Shown here one piece after another: positions 23,044 to 35,190 of a stretch of DNA of 64,000 nucleotides (positions within the stretch are counted from its first letter, which is position 1; the number at the start of each line of letters is the position of its first letter). Source of the stretch: Lotus japonicus (lineage: Eukaryota; Streptophyta; Magnoliopsida; Fabales; Fabaceae); assembly GCF_012489685.1 (NCBI RefSeq), contig NC_080043.1, forward strand, positions 34,491,987-34,555,986, given 5' to 3'. The position numbers were made by a program, and so were the translations under genes. A model generated the notes under the pieces. It did no database searches. It was given only the letters and a program-made list of their open reading frames with translations, and was not told where the DNA came from.

Positions 23044-23460
23044 GTTGCTTATTTGTAAGCTTTACCGCCCCTCCTACAGAGCTTCCTTATGCAAGGATGG
23101 AGAAGGCTTCCTTAGTTTAGGACTCTTCGATTGCGAGGTTTGGGATGATTGCTCGTGATGGTGTTGGAGAGGTTTTGGCTGCAGCTACCTCCTTTTCGGT
23201 TCAACTCTTGGGATTGCAGAAGCCCTTGGTCTTCATTGGGCTATGTACTGTAGCAGTTGATCTTGGCTTCAGATCAGTTTCCTTTGAGACAATATGCTCG
23301 TTGTTCTGGAGAATCTTTTATTTAGATTTACATTTTATTTTTATATCTCTTGATCATGTTGATCTTCTGTTTGCTCATAAAAGTGCCAACCGTGCAACTT
23401 GTTATTTGGCTAGGAGTGATTCCATCTTGGCAATTGAGTTTGTTGCCATTGGTTCATTCT
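23044..23460 (+). pseudogene. LINE 3' part, RNase H segment (right half)
   Basis: This continues the LINE interrupted at 18467. The frame from 23145 includes ARDGVGEVLAAATSFSVQ, VDLGFRSVSFET and FAHKSANRATCYLAR, matching RVT_3 RNase H landmarks (R-D-x-x-G, F-E-T-D, R-x-x-N-x-x-A). Several positions are changed and frames break, so it is inactive. Confidence 0.7.
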
Positions 23461-24008
23461 AATGTACTCACTTTCGAGCCTCCTCCAATTTCATACACCC
23501 TCTGTTCAACAAAGCTTTTTTTTTAAGGTTGTGACTAAAGTATAATGGTACTAAAGTACCCATATTTAATTTTACTAATACCATATGTGCAGCAATAAAA
23601 TTATACTTGAATAAAGAAGAATGTAGTTGATAGAGAAGAATTATGGTTGATTAATATGAAATGTGATAAGTGAGAAAAAATTCATTAAATAATAATGCAA
23701 GTAGAAAAAATTAGCAAAATATATATTAACTCATTAAAACAACAAACATTTTAAAATATTAAAAAAAATATCTAAAATAACAATCTTTCTGAAACACACA
23801 GAAGAAATATATTGCTTGTTTTCCTTTAAAAAAAACTTAGTGCATGTTTATTTTTCAATTGAGAATCACAGTCAATACATTGGAATTTGGGAGCGCCTAT
23901 CACGAGGCATGAAACGTGATAAGAATCACAAGCCTCCAACCAAAAACCAAACACCGCCTTAGTGAAGTGATGATTGAAACGACATCGAATGGAATGAGGT
24001 ACGTATAG

Positions 24009-24092
24009 ATGGACGGTCCAAATTTCTTGGCATCTGATTCGAACAGGTGGACGGTCCAAATTTCACAGTCTCGTCCTCATCCAGTTATAAAT
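24009..24092 (+). promoter_or_regulatory. Core promoter of the second metallothionein gene
   Basis: TTATAAAT at 24085-24092 is the TATA box. Two direct copies of TGGACGGTCCAAATTTC lie at 24010-24026 and 24048-24064. The same element is present once before the first metallothionein gene. Confidence 0.65.
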
Positions 24093-24203
24093 CCGGGTCA
24101 GACTCCTTCATTGAAACTCGCTCCAATCAGTGTAATCATCTCTGTTCCTTCCTTTCGTATTCTACCTCATCCTCGTTTGTGATTTTCCTCTTCGCCTCTG
24201 AAA

Positions 24204-24704
24204 ATGTCTTGCTGCAATGGTAACTGTGGATGCGGAAGCAGCTGCAAGTGCGGTAGCGGTTGTGGAGGGTAAGAATTTCATCTCTTTGTTCATTTTTCTG
24301 TCTTTAATTGTCTGATTTGCTCAAAATCTGAAGATTTATGTTCTTCCTCTGGGTATTCATTTTGCTTGGGTTTCTGGATACCCTTTTGGCTGAATTGTTC
24401 AAGACATGATACTTTTTGTGTTTTCCCTTCAACATGCAAGAATTTCGGATTTTTTTTGGAGAAATTTTTCTGTGTGTTGAACGTTTCTTCTTCTGGGTGT
24501 TGATGCAATTTTTGTTTTTGATGCAGCTGCAAGATGTACCCAGACATGAGCTACACTGAGAGCACAACCACTGAGACTCTGATCATGGGCGTTGCACCTG
24601 TGAAGGCTCAGTTAGAGGGTGCTGAGATGGGTGTCGCCGCCGCTGAGAACGGTGGCTGCAAGTGCGGATCAAACTGCACCTGCGACCCCTGCACCTGCAA
24701 GTGA
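24204..24704 (+). CDS. MT2: Metallothionein type 2
   Basis: Two exons (24204-24268 and 24527-24704) joined at a GT-AG intron encode 80 residues. The N-terminal domain [20 protein letters not shown] continues with GGCK, the canonical eight-cysteine type-2 layout (Cys-Cys, C-x-x-x-C, C-x-C, C-x-x-C). The spacer has [20 protein letters not shown], and the C-terminal domain is [15 protein letters not shown]. It is a cytosolic metal-binding protein. The intron splits a Gly codon at the point equivalent to the first gene. AATAAA at 24843-24848 lies in a 3' UTR that resembles that of the first gene. A short GT microsatellite sits at about 24802-24819. Confidence 0.97.
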
Positions 24705-24959
24705 AGTGCAGATGGAAGTTTGAAGCAGAGATCAGCCTCACCCCTTTAATTTGTAGTAGAAATAATAGCTATATGTATGCATACATACTTTTGTATAAGA
24801 GAGTGTGTGTGTGTGTGTTTATCTTAATGTTTGGCGTCTTAGAATAAAGTGACTGTGGCTTACCTTCTACAAATTCAATTGCTCTACATGAATTGTTGAG
24901 GGTGTCTCAAGTTATGGTTGCTTTGTATCTGTTTGCTAATCGAAATCATTAAGCTCTGC

Positions 24960-25320
24960 TTCTTATAATGAAATTAATCATATAATCTTAAGAAAAATCT
25001 GCTTCATCTTATCTTTTGTATTGCACTGTGAATCTACAATCTCACGTTAGTTGAAAGTTGAAATCGTGAGTTTGCCCCTGGTCTCAAACCTGGTAAGTTT
25101 TGTTCACGAATTCTCACGTTAAAACTTAAAAGTAATCAATGAGTAAAGCACATTCAGGTGACGGGAGTTATCAAGTGGGATGTGATTACCATTAAAAAGC
25201 AGACTCAAACATCTTGTGACTAGTATCATGTGTCGTGAATATTTTTTTTCAAAACGTAACTGAATTCTCATTCCATCATATTGTTTTTTTTAAAGGCCAA
25301 AAGAAAATGCATATAAGAAA
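24960..25320. other. Non-coding stretch after MT2
   Basis: No gene or clear repeat was recognised. Confidence 0.35.
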
Positions 25321-25321
25321 G

Positions 25322-25505
25322 GATAATGTTACCTACAAACCTATCTTTGAGGTGGAAGAGGTGAAATGAGGAGAGAGACATGAAGAAAGGAAAAAGTAAG
25401 AGAGAAAAAATATGAGATGTGATAGATGGTGAGATGAGAGAGATAGAAATAAAAAGAGGTGGAAATGAAGTGTTTTAAAAATGAGGTGTGTATATATCAT
25501 TACTG
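25322..25505 (-). mobile_element. MITE-like repeat, copy A
   Basis: The minus strand reads 'atgatatatacacacctcat' and continues as a T/C-rich stretch with 'catctatcacatct' and 'ctctctcttactttt'. A second copy on the + strand is at about 40443-40567. Ends are not defined. Confidence 0.5.
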
Positions 25506-25799
25506 TATAATAAAACCCATATACATCTGAAAGAAGAAGAGAAAAAACAAAATTACAGACAAGAAAAAATTATTAGAAAGGAGCTAGCTCCACCCAACCC
25601 CACATGAATTAACCAGCAGACATTCCATCCACTTGACAAAATATAACCTCCAGGTACTCCAATTAAAGTGCTGCAAGCGTGACCCAGTAGCCACTTGGAC
25701 ATCTTTCCTTAGTTCTTCAAGGTCCCAACGCATGAATTCCTCTTAACAAGCCTAGTTAACATGTAAACCCTTCAATACAGATGGTAGGATTAGAATACC

Positions 25800-26200
25800 A
25801 CTCATCATACAGTGAATAAAGGAAGCCGGGGGCTATGCCTCAGTAATTTATAAACGTGGTTTTCCCGAGGTTTGTCAAGCTCGGAATGTGAAAGATGTAT
25901 TCTTGAGGTTGCCAAGCCTAGGAAACTTCCTTGAAGAAACTGGAACAATTCCCGAGCCTTAGACTTCGGTAAGGAAAACGTAAGGAAACAACTTTCAGTC
26001 CCGAGCTCGGGAATAACTTCTAGTCCCGAGCCCTAAAGCTTGAGAGAAAGTGATGAGGAACGTGATGCACTGCAGAGAACGTGAAGGCTCGGGAATGGGA
26101 GAAAATGGGGGGGGGGGGGTCAAAACATGAGGGCAATTTTGGGTTTTTTTAGAAAATAAGGGGGGTAGCAAATCCAAAAGGGGTACCAATTTTTATTCCC
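25800..26200. other. Non-coding, CCCGAG/CTCGGG-rich stretch
   Basis: It contains several 'ctcggga'/'cccgagc' words and a G14 run near 26107-26120. It resembles LTR or UTR sequence of a decayed retrotransposon, without diagnostic ends. Confidence 0.3.
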
Positions 26201-26900
26201 GCTAAATGGCTCAGGTTTTGAATTAGTTCGAAGTCATATTTATGGAACTCACAAGTTAAAGTTCGAAGAACTATTGCCCAAACACAAAGATGGTATTAAA
26301 ACCAAAAGCTAAGTTCACTTCGGACTGAGACAAAATGTCTTGGGTTGCTTGAAGTAACATTTAGGATTGAAGTATGCTTGGGCAAAGACACATGCATTCT
26401 CACGTTTCACGAGCACTCGCCCATGACTAGAGGCATTTACACACGATTAGAGTCATTAGCCCACAGCCAGAGCAATTATGGACTCCAAGATGTAACTGAT
26501 GGATTCGAGACATTTGAGAAAAATTTGATGCATTGGAACTTCATAGTCATGCCAAGTAGATGGCATAAGTTATTTGTTAATCTGTTTCTTTATTTCCATC
26601 GGCAGGGTAGCGTTTATCTTGTAAATACTATAAATAGAAGTTTGTAATTCTGAACAAGGGTTGGGCATCTATCTATTGAGCACTTTGAAAATGTCTATTT
26701 CTGCTATTACGAAACACAACCACTAAGCAAACAATATCTCCTTCCACTTTTCCATTTTCTTTAATCAATCACGGTTTATTTCTTCTTTTCTCTTTGCTAG
26801 TTTTTCTTAGCTTTTGTTCATTTTCACTTTAGTCAGCATCAACACTCATTGAGTTTTGACTCACTACAACATTTTTTGTTTTTCGCAGCATTTCAAAAGT
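26200..26900 (+). mobile_element. LTR-like remnant
   Basis: TATAAATAG (26629-26637) is followed by 'aacaagggttgggcatc' and a pyrimidine-rich leader. Upstream are 'cgagcactcgcccatgac' and related words. This organisation is that of an LTR U3-R-U5. No partner LTR or target duplication was found. Confidence 0.35.
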
Positions 26901-28208
26901 GTAGCCTTAGACACAAAAGATAAAAGTTTTTGTTTTTCGCAACTTCACGCAACAGTTTTCAACTGTCTAATACTCTAGCGTTACCTATTATTTTTGAAAA
27001 TAATTTTTTGTGCTCTTTGATAACACTGTGAGAAAATGTAACCTATTACAAATCGGAGAAAATACAACAATTATCACATAATAATTGTTCTCTATTATTA
27101 CACATAAACACTTATTTGGTGTTATTATAACATGTGTTACATAAAATTAACCATTTATGGCAACATGCACAAACTAATTCTTGAGACATTTTTAATAATA
27201 CTTTTTGCTTGATGCATATACCCTTGTTGTTAAAAGAAAAAAATGGTGTAGTGACTTGTGTCTTTCACCCTTGGATACCTTGGTTCTTCTTAACAAGTCT
27301 AGAGAAATTTGACTTCGAAGGCTTGGTTCTAATTTGGTATTGAAGACTTGTGTTTATTGCAGCTTGAACTTGAAGTCTGGCCTTATACCTCATCGATCAT
27401 AAAAGCTTGCATTTCGAGTTGACCCAGTACGGAGACTTATGTCCGAGCTAATTCTGAGCAAGTCACAAATTTTTATTCTTTAATTGGACCTTACTTTCAC
27501 TTTCAAGCTATATCCTCACTTTGATTTAACACATCAAGCGAGTTCAAGCCTCTTTGAATTCTAACTCAAACTAAAATCAATCAAGTCTTACTCAACTCGA
27601 TCAGTGCAGAGAGAAGAGACATATGATTAATTGATATAATACATGAATACATGATGTGATGTGATTAAAAGAAATAAAGAGGAAAAAAGAGGTTTATAAA
27701 ATATCAAAGTATGTGATACAGCGACAGATGTTTATAGAGTAATGATTCATTGATATCTCATTTTCTCTTCTATCTCATTTTTATATATTTTTCATAACTA
27801 TTTCTATATTTTCTGTTACATCACATATCATATCACTTTTTTTTTAATCACTTTAGATGGAGGTAGAAATGAGATGTTAACAAATATATATATTAGATAT
27901 TTCCTTTTATTTCACACTTGGTTTGGCTAATGTTGCAGTTGCAAAAAGAGAAAAACAACACGACATGATAGAGATATTTTCTTTGATGACGAAATGAGCT
28001 AGTGAATGGCGTTGTACGTTGAAAAAAGTTGCATGACCTGCCAATCCAAGTGAATTATTGTGTTCCAGTCACAGAAGATATTTATCACACGTCGTTGTAA
28101 TGGAGCCCCTTCTTTTCTTCTTTTATCATGTGGTGGGATCAAATTTTTTGGCCTTATCATTGCACAGGCAACTTTTCTGTACGAGTCAAAATTGTGAGTT
28201 ATCGCAGT
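26900..28208. other. AT-rich non-coding stretch
   Basis: No coding region was recognised. The part at 27740-27900 is T/C-rich and loosely resembles the MITE-like repeat at 25322-25505. Confidence 0.3.
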
Positions 28209-28575
28209 CCATGAAAGCTTTCTCTTAAAAAATAATTAGTGTTTACTATTCATGAACATATATAGACACTAAAAGTTTAAGATAAACTTCTTTTTGAATA
28301 CAAGTTTAAGATAAACTGAACATGACCGTTTTGCTTTTGTCTCGTAGGGAATCAATTTCTCTTGCCTAACATTTATATAGGTGGTAGCTTCTATACATAT
28401 CGAGTCAAAACCCCTAAGTTGTGAGCTAGACTTCTATGAGAATTATTTTTTTGAGAATAAATTCTGGTATAATTGATTTTAATATTATAATTAATTTTAG
28501 GAAAAGTTTCTGGATTATTCAATAATGAAAAGGCTAATTGCCAAAAAAAAGTATGAAAGAGAACAAATTACCATG
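28209..28575 (+). repeat. Direct repeat, left copy (~365 bp)
   Basis: 'ccatgaaagctttctcttaa' through 'ccaaaaaaaagtatg' is repeated, diverged, at 40871-41226 in the same orientation ('ccatgagagctttctcttaa'). Internal landmarks include 'actattcatgaacatatata' and 'gggaatcaatttctcttgcc'. Confidence 0.8.
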
Positions 28576-29380
28576 AGCATTATGTATGCAATATGAATGA
28601 AAAGAAACACACCTCATGTGTGGGGAACTTTTTAACTAACTTTGATACATTAATTTCTCACATTTAAATTGTTTTATGTGAGGTTTTTTTACAATTCTGA
28701 CACCATCTAACTTGTCTCTTGTGAGACACAACTTTTATTGGCTTAAACAATAAATAATTTCTGAAAAAATGCTTATCTCTCGGTCATTTGGGTTTAATAA
28801 TTGTAGTCCATTCATATGTTATTACTTTTAGGGAAAACTATGGAAATGGTCCCTGATGTTTGAGCGAGCGCTGGTTTTGGTCCCTTCCCGGAGTAACTTT
28901 CGGAAATGGTCCCTCTGGTGGCCAAAACCACCGCGCCTGAGTTTTGCACCGGCCACCATGCACACATGGCCACGCCACGTCAATTAATGAGATGACGTGG
29001 CATTTTTTTTGTTTTAAAATAAAAAACTAGAAACCCTTAAATTAACTAAATTTAAACCTAATCTAATATCCTAATCCAAGTACACCTAATGTAAACCTAA
29101 ATTCATGCTACTTAACATCTGAATTCCCAAATCCCCAATTCATGTCTTAGGGTTCTTGAGTTTTCCCCAAATCCGAGCTTCTTCCCCAAATTCGAGCTTC
29201 TCTCTTCATCATCCCAGCATCTTCATCATCACATTTATCATTGTGTGTGCTAATCGTGCATCATCATCACATTCGACCCTTTATCTTCATCCTCCACGAA
29301 TCTGACATGAGGGTAAGACTACATCTTCTGGTTCTGGTTCCGCCTCCGCTTCCGGTGGTCGTTCTTCCGCTGCTGCCGTT

Positions 29381-29518
29381 ATGCGTCGTGGATTCTGTGA
29401 CTGTGGAGAAAGGGTTCTTTACTTGACCTCCCACAGTGACGCGAACCCAGGAAGGAAGTTCTGGAGGTGCAGAAATTGGTTTGTGTTTATGTCAGGAAAA
29501 CTTAATGTTGCTGTGTAG
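29381..29518 (+). CDS. Small GRF-type zinc finger protein in the MULE
   Basis: The frame upstream of this ATG is also open for ~30 codons (Ser/Gly/Ala-rich), after a TGA. From ATG 29381 it gives 45 residues including GFCDCGERVLYLTSHSDANP followed by GRKFWRCRNW. C-x-C, then N-P-G-R-x-F-x-x-C, is the zf-GRF signature, a DNA/RNA-binding zinc fold. Many plant MULEs carry such a GRF segment near one TIR. The last Cys of a full GRF domain is not visible before the TAG, so it may be spliced further or truncated. Confidence 0.6.
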   Translation: MRRGFCDCGERVLYLTSHSDANPGRKFWRCRNWFVFMSGKLNVAV

Positions 29519-32500
29519 GTAGTTGAAAGTCAGGGATGTAATATTGAAGGATGATGAAAAATTGAAAGGAATTGAAGTTGGTTGTTGGATACAACCTAAA
29601 TGTATCTCTGTTTTCATTAATGTATGAGACTTTTGTTTACAATTATCTCACATATCTCCTTTTTTTCTTGCTTTGCTTTTGGTTCTAGTAAAAGACAGCA
29701 CAAAAGTGAAAGATTCTTGCACTGACAAAATAGAATAGACATATAACAAAATTGAGAATCTCAACTATTCATGTACTGACAAAATTCAAAAGTGAAGGGA
29801 AATGGTCCACTTGGTTAATATTGTCAACAAAAGCACATGAATAATCCATGGAAATGACAATCTCAATGATCCTTGTGGTCCAGCCACTATCAAACAACAA
29901 CAACAAGCATTAAAGAAAGGGAAATGGTCATGGCCTAAGTGGTCCACAATACATAAAGTATATCAAAATATGCACCCCATGTGCAGGATTAAACTATTAC
30001 AACCATTTAAAGACTCTAGATCTCCTCCTTCTCTCTAACTATCAGCAACTCTTTTTCCTTTCTTGAGGTGTTTTTTTCCTCTCTGACCAGAACCTTCAGC
30101 AGCAGCTTGTGTGACACGTTCACCATGGACTTGACTTCCAAGATTGTTTGCAGTAAGGCCCTCCACCCAGGCTGGCTCAGAAGCTTGTTCTATGACACTA
30201 AGCTGCATAAAAGAAAATGAAAATTTAAGGATGCAGAAGCTCAGAAGAGAGGTATGTATCCCAAAAAACATTATAGATCTGAGTAGAATTATTACCCTTT
30301 GAGTTTGGTCTTGAGCAGAGGTTGAGGTTTTGTTCTTTGAAGGTCCTCTAGCTCTTTTAGTCCTCTTGACTTGTCCAAAAGCTTCAGCAGCATCAGTACC
30401 TTGATCCTGTGTGATACTTGCCTGCATTCAAGAATAAGAATATCAAAGCTCCATAACAACAACTCAAAGGTATGTCTATGTAAATTTAGATCTGGGCAAG
30501 ATTTATACAATATGAGATTGTTCTTCAGCAGGGGCAGGGGTATTTTTCTTAGAAGCTCCCCTTTTATTCTTTCTCACCTGCACACAAGGCTACAACTCAA
30601 TTAATTGTACAATAAAAAATGGAACTTCAATGATAATGGATAGATCTGTGCAGGTTACTTACATTGGAATTTATCTGAGTAGGATCAAGCACTTGACTAC
30701 CACTTGCATCTCCCTCAACAACAGTGTTTTCACTGTTAGCATTGACCTGTATGCAGGTAAAACACAAAGATGATTGAATTAGTTTATCCTTTCATGATTG
30801 TATGTAAAAAAGATAGAAGGAGAGTTGGTAATTTTACCCTGTCAGCAGATTGTCTTCTAGGTCTAGCAGCAGCCTGATTGCTACTTTCAGGGACTTGGGA
30901 ATCTGGGGAGACCACTGGATTCCTGCAGCTTCTTGAATTATGCCCAAACTGCCCACACCTACTGCATTTATTCCTAGCCACACCTCTGCGTAACCTTGTC
31001 TGATTGTCAGTTGTGTCTTCATGTGGATCTCTCCTCCTTAGCTTCTAAGGTCTCCCTGGGGCTCTCTTGTACAAAGGAGGCAGGATGTAAGGATCATTGG
31101 TTGTTGGCCAAAGTTTTTGACCATTAATGGGTGTGATGACATGGCCATAAGTTGCCATATAGGCTTCCCTCCTGTAGTATGGATGGACAAAGTCTTCTGG
31201 CCTTTGTGAACTGTGTGAAATGGCAGCAACTGCGTGCCTACAGGGGATCCCCACCAATTCCCATAAGTTACAACTGCAAGTGTGCTCAGCCAGATTAACA
31301 ACAAACTAGTCTTGGCTGACTATGTGCTTGACCTCATACTTATCTTCACCACAACGTGTAGCAACCCAGTGTCTCACCATTTCAATCTCATGCTCCAATC
31401 TTTTCAATGGCTTTGGCATGACTTCCCCCTTATACTTCTCCAACTTTTCATTCATTGTAGCAAACCTCCCCATAATGTAACTTCTGATCCAATCCACCAT
31501 TGTCAGAACTGGCTTATCCCTGACCAACAATATGGTAGCATTAAATGACTCTGACAGATTATTCATCAACACATCACATTTTGAATAAAATGTGAATGCA
31601 TGCTTGCACCAAGCCCTTGTAGGAATCTGCATCAGCCAAGTGTATGCTTCTAGATGCAATGCCTGCAACTCCATCATCTTTTCAGTCCATAGCTGGTGAT
31701 AGGTTGCCTTTGCAGCAGCCATCATGAGGTTCCTTATGACTACCCCTCCTCCAAACTTCTTTTTAAAGTTGGCATATAGATGCCTAAGACAGAATATGTG
31801 TTCTACTCCTCCCATGAGGTCATCAAAAACAGTTAGCAAACCCTACAAAATTTAGGACACTTCATAAATGGGTTCAATAAGGAAATTAGTTAAATGGACA
31901 GTTAGTGAAATTGACATTTTACCTTCTGTTGATCAGAAATGAATATCCACCTTCTATCTGCCCCAATGTCATCTAATAAAATTTCAAGGAACCATCTCCA
32001 GCTCTCCTTGCATTCTGATTCAACAACTGCAAAAGCCAAGGGGAAATACTGATCATTGGGGTCCCTGGCCACAACACACAGTAAGATTCCCCCAAACTGT
32101 GTCTTCAAATGGCAACCATCCAACCCTATAAATGGCCTGCACCCTTCAACAAACCCCTTCTTGCAACCCTCCAAACACATGTAAAATCTCTGAAACCTAG
32201 GATGTAAGGCTCCAGGAAACCTTTCAATGCCAATCTTACATGTGTTTCCTCTGGACTTACTAATGAGCTCTGCACTAAACCGATACAGAAGATGATACTG
32301 TCTACTAGCATCTCCCTCTACAATCTCCATGGCCATCTGTCTTCCCTTCCAGGCTCTCCATCTTGTGATTCCAGCACAAAATGCCACCTTGACCTCATCT
32401 TGCACATCAGTCAGCCTGAGCTTCCTTGAATTCCTTACCTTCTCAGTCAACTTCTTAGCAACCCACTTACTTGATGCAGACTTGTTATTGAACACTCTAG

Positions 32501-34278
32501 GACAGGTATGTGGTCCTATCATTGTTTTGATACTAAAAGTTGCCTTTCCACCAACTTTACTACAAAGCATGACGAAAGCACAATCTTCTCTCCTACACTT
32601 GATCCTGCACCTAATGCCATCATTCTTCACAGTCCTTATCTTCCTACCATTCAGCACAGTATGATCCCTGACAGCATCTTTAAATTGTTTCAATGATCTG
32701 AATTCCATCCCAAGCTGGAACTTGAAATCCTCCCTCATGTCTTCCTCGTGAAACTGTGTGAAATTTATGTTCTCCTGTAGCATATCATCATCATCACTGC
32801 CAAACACACTACCAAGGTCCTCAGAATCATAGGCATTCTCCATTTCATGGTCACTGTGTAAACCGGTTCGACCATCAGCATCACCAAGGATCACACTAGG
32901 CCCACTCCCAGCAATTTCATATGTCCCTCCCTGCATCTTCCTCAGCTATTCATTCAACAAAGACTCAGCAATGCCAATATTGTTATTTTGAAAGCCATCA
33001 TCCTTGTCTACTGCCCTCTCTTCCTCAGAATCACTAAAGTGAATATCCTGCACAGAATCCTCCCCATCAGTCTCAGACTCATAACCAAAATCAATGTCCT
33101 CTTCTTCTTGTCCACCTTGCTCAACATGTGGGATGTTATCAGGTACTTGATCATCACCTTGCACTTAAAATAAAATCTCTCAGTTAGATATTGAAATTCA
33201 CAATTCACAATCCAGCCCCAATTTAAATTCACAATTCAAAGGAAGTAAATATCACACCTGCAACATTACTTTCTTGCTGCTGCACCCCCACAGCTTCATT
33301 AACAACTTCAAATTTATCACCACATAGCATGTCACCACTAAGCATGTTCTCAGGGACTTGATCATCAGCTTGCACTTCAAATAATGACACATAATTTAGG
33401 GAAGGGAATTGTATGACATATAATTAAGGGAAGTAGGAAATTGAGAATTGAAAAGAAAAGAGAGTCAAACCTGCAACATTAGGTTGCCCCAATTCTTCAC
33501 CAAGCTGCTGCACCCCTATAGCCTCATTAATAACTTGACTCTGACCACCCATTTGGCTTCCTAGTCCACCTTGACCATTAGGAACCACTTCACTTTCAGC
33601 ACCAATGTCTTCTTCATCACTAGACAACACCACAAATGCAAGCTGGCTATTTTTCTTTTTTTCTCTCCCAAGCCATTGCACTCTATTTGACCTTCTAAGA
33701 GGCTGTGTAGCAGGTCTCTTGGCTGGAGTAGCCTTCTTTGGTGGAACAAAATTCTTTGGTAACATCATACGTGGACCATCCTGCTTTGGTAACAGCATAC
33801 GTAGACCATCTGTAACACCCCGATTTCCGGGTGCCACCTTAGTAACCAAAAATAAACTTTACGCGGAAAACAGGTAATTTTTTTTTTCCGTTTGATTCTT
33901 TTAAATTAAAGCGATAAAGAAATAAAGACATAACCCAACAACTAAACTAACCGATATACAATATATACACATGTACAGCCTCAGCTGCACTCCACGTCAC
34001 GCGAACCCGCAGTGACTCCAAAGTAGTGTGCCCGCATGCAAATATATACAAAACCAGAACTGTAAGTAAAAGTATCAAATATACAGTCATCCAAGAGAAA
34101 GTCGGCTACAAAAATGGCCTGAACAAAAGACCCCTATACTCCGACAGACTCTCTGTGATTCTCCTCAAAAGAACCACACAAAAAGCCACACATCGGGAAC
34201 CTACCCTGTCCCAAAAAGTAAGACGATTAGAGCTCTACACAAAAAATGACGCTGCCTAACCTACCCTCCCAATCCAGC

Positions 34279-34988
34279 TCATAGCTCCTCCTCCTCATCG
34301 CTGCTCGGCGAGTAGCTGTCCCCACTGCTCTCGGAGTCAGAGTTGGAATCCACCGTAATCATCTCGGTGTCCAAGTCCACAACCTCCTTCCTAACTGTCC
34401 TGCGCACCGTCCTAGTCGAGCCGGTCTCCACATCCACCTCTCCTGTAAGAACATCCTCCTCCACCACCCTAACCAAGGGGTCCACACGGTAGCCGGTGAA
34501 GAGAAAGAAAAGAGACGTGAGGCAGATGGGACGACAAACTCCCTCCTCGACCGCACAAGCCTAGAGGACGACGCCACGTCGGTAGGATCAATGGCAGTAG
34601 CAGGAGGTGGCGCAACAGGTGCAGCAACAACAGGCTCGATCTCCGCTGGGTCCTCGTCATTAGAAGATGAAGCCGGAGGTGGTGCAGGTGGTCCTCGACC
34701 AGTACCTGGTCCACAGTGAACTGAGGGCGGCAAGTCAAAGCTCAGCTCCATACGTCGTAGCACTCCTCTCGTCAAGCGTCCGCGCTCGTCTGTCCGGTCC
34801 TCCATGACCCTTCCCCGGTACGTCACTCGGTGACCCGCAACATCGATCACCCAAGCGGTGGGGGCATCACGATCCACCAACTCATACCTGACCCCCCCCC
34901 CCCGAGGGAGAGACCATCGAAAACCAGTCGGCCATCGACATCTGGCAGCAGGCCGACCGCCCAAACACAAACATGAAACCAAAGCCAA
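34279..34988 (-). pseudogene. ORF inside the large LTR, one frameshift
   Basis: The frame from 34988 reads ELVDRDAPTAWVIDVAGHRV, LTRGVLRRMELSFDLPPSVH and a Pro/Ala-rich stretch ending RSRREFVVPSASRLF. Near 34490-34500 the sense shifts by one base to a frame reading TGYRVDPLVRVVEEDVLTGE, then EMITVDSNSDSESSGDSYSP and an acidic DEEEEL end at 34279. The order (folded-looking N part, Pro linker, acidic tail) resembles proteins encoded in LTRs of legume retrotransposons. A related decayed frame lies at about 60061-60598. Function is unknown. Confidence 0.55.
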
Positions 34989-35190
34989 AGCGCTAGGGTC
35001 AACTCACGGAAATAAGTAGATATACAATCAACATGTGATGTGGGGTATAGTTATATATGTTGATATATATATATAAGCAATCCTAGCATGTTATTGGCTC
35101 TAACAATGCTTCAATAAATCAAACAGCACACAATTCCAGTCAGAGTGAATGTATGCGTGAAATGCAATCAATATGATCCGGATAATTGTG

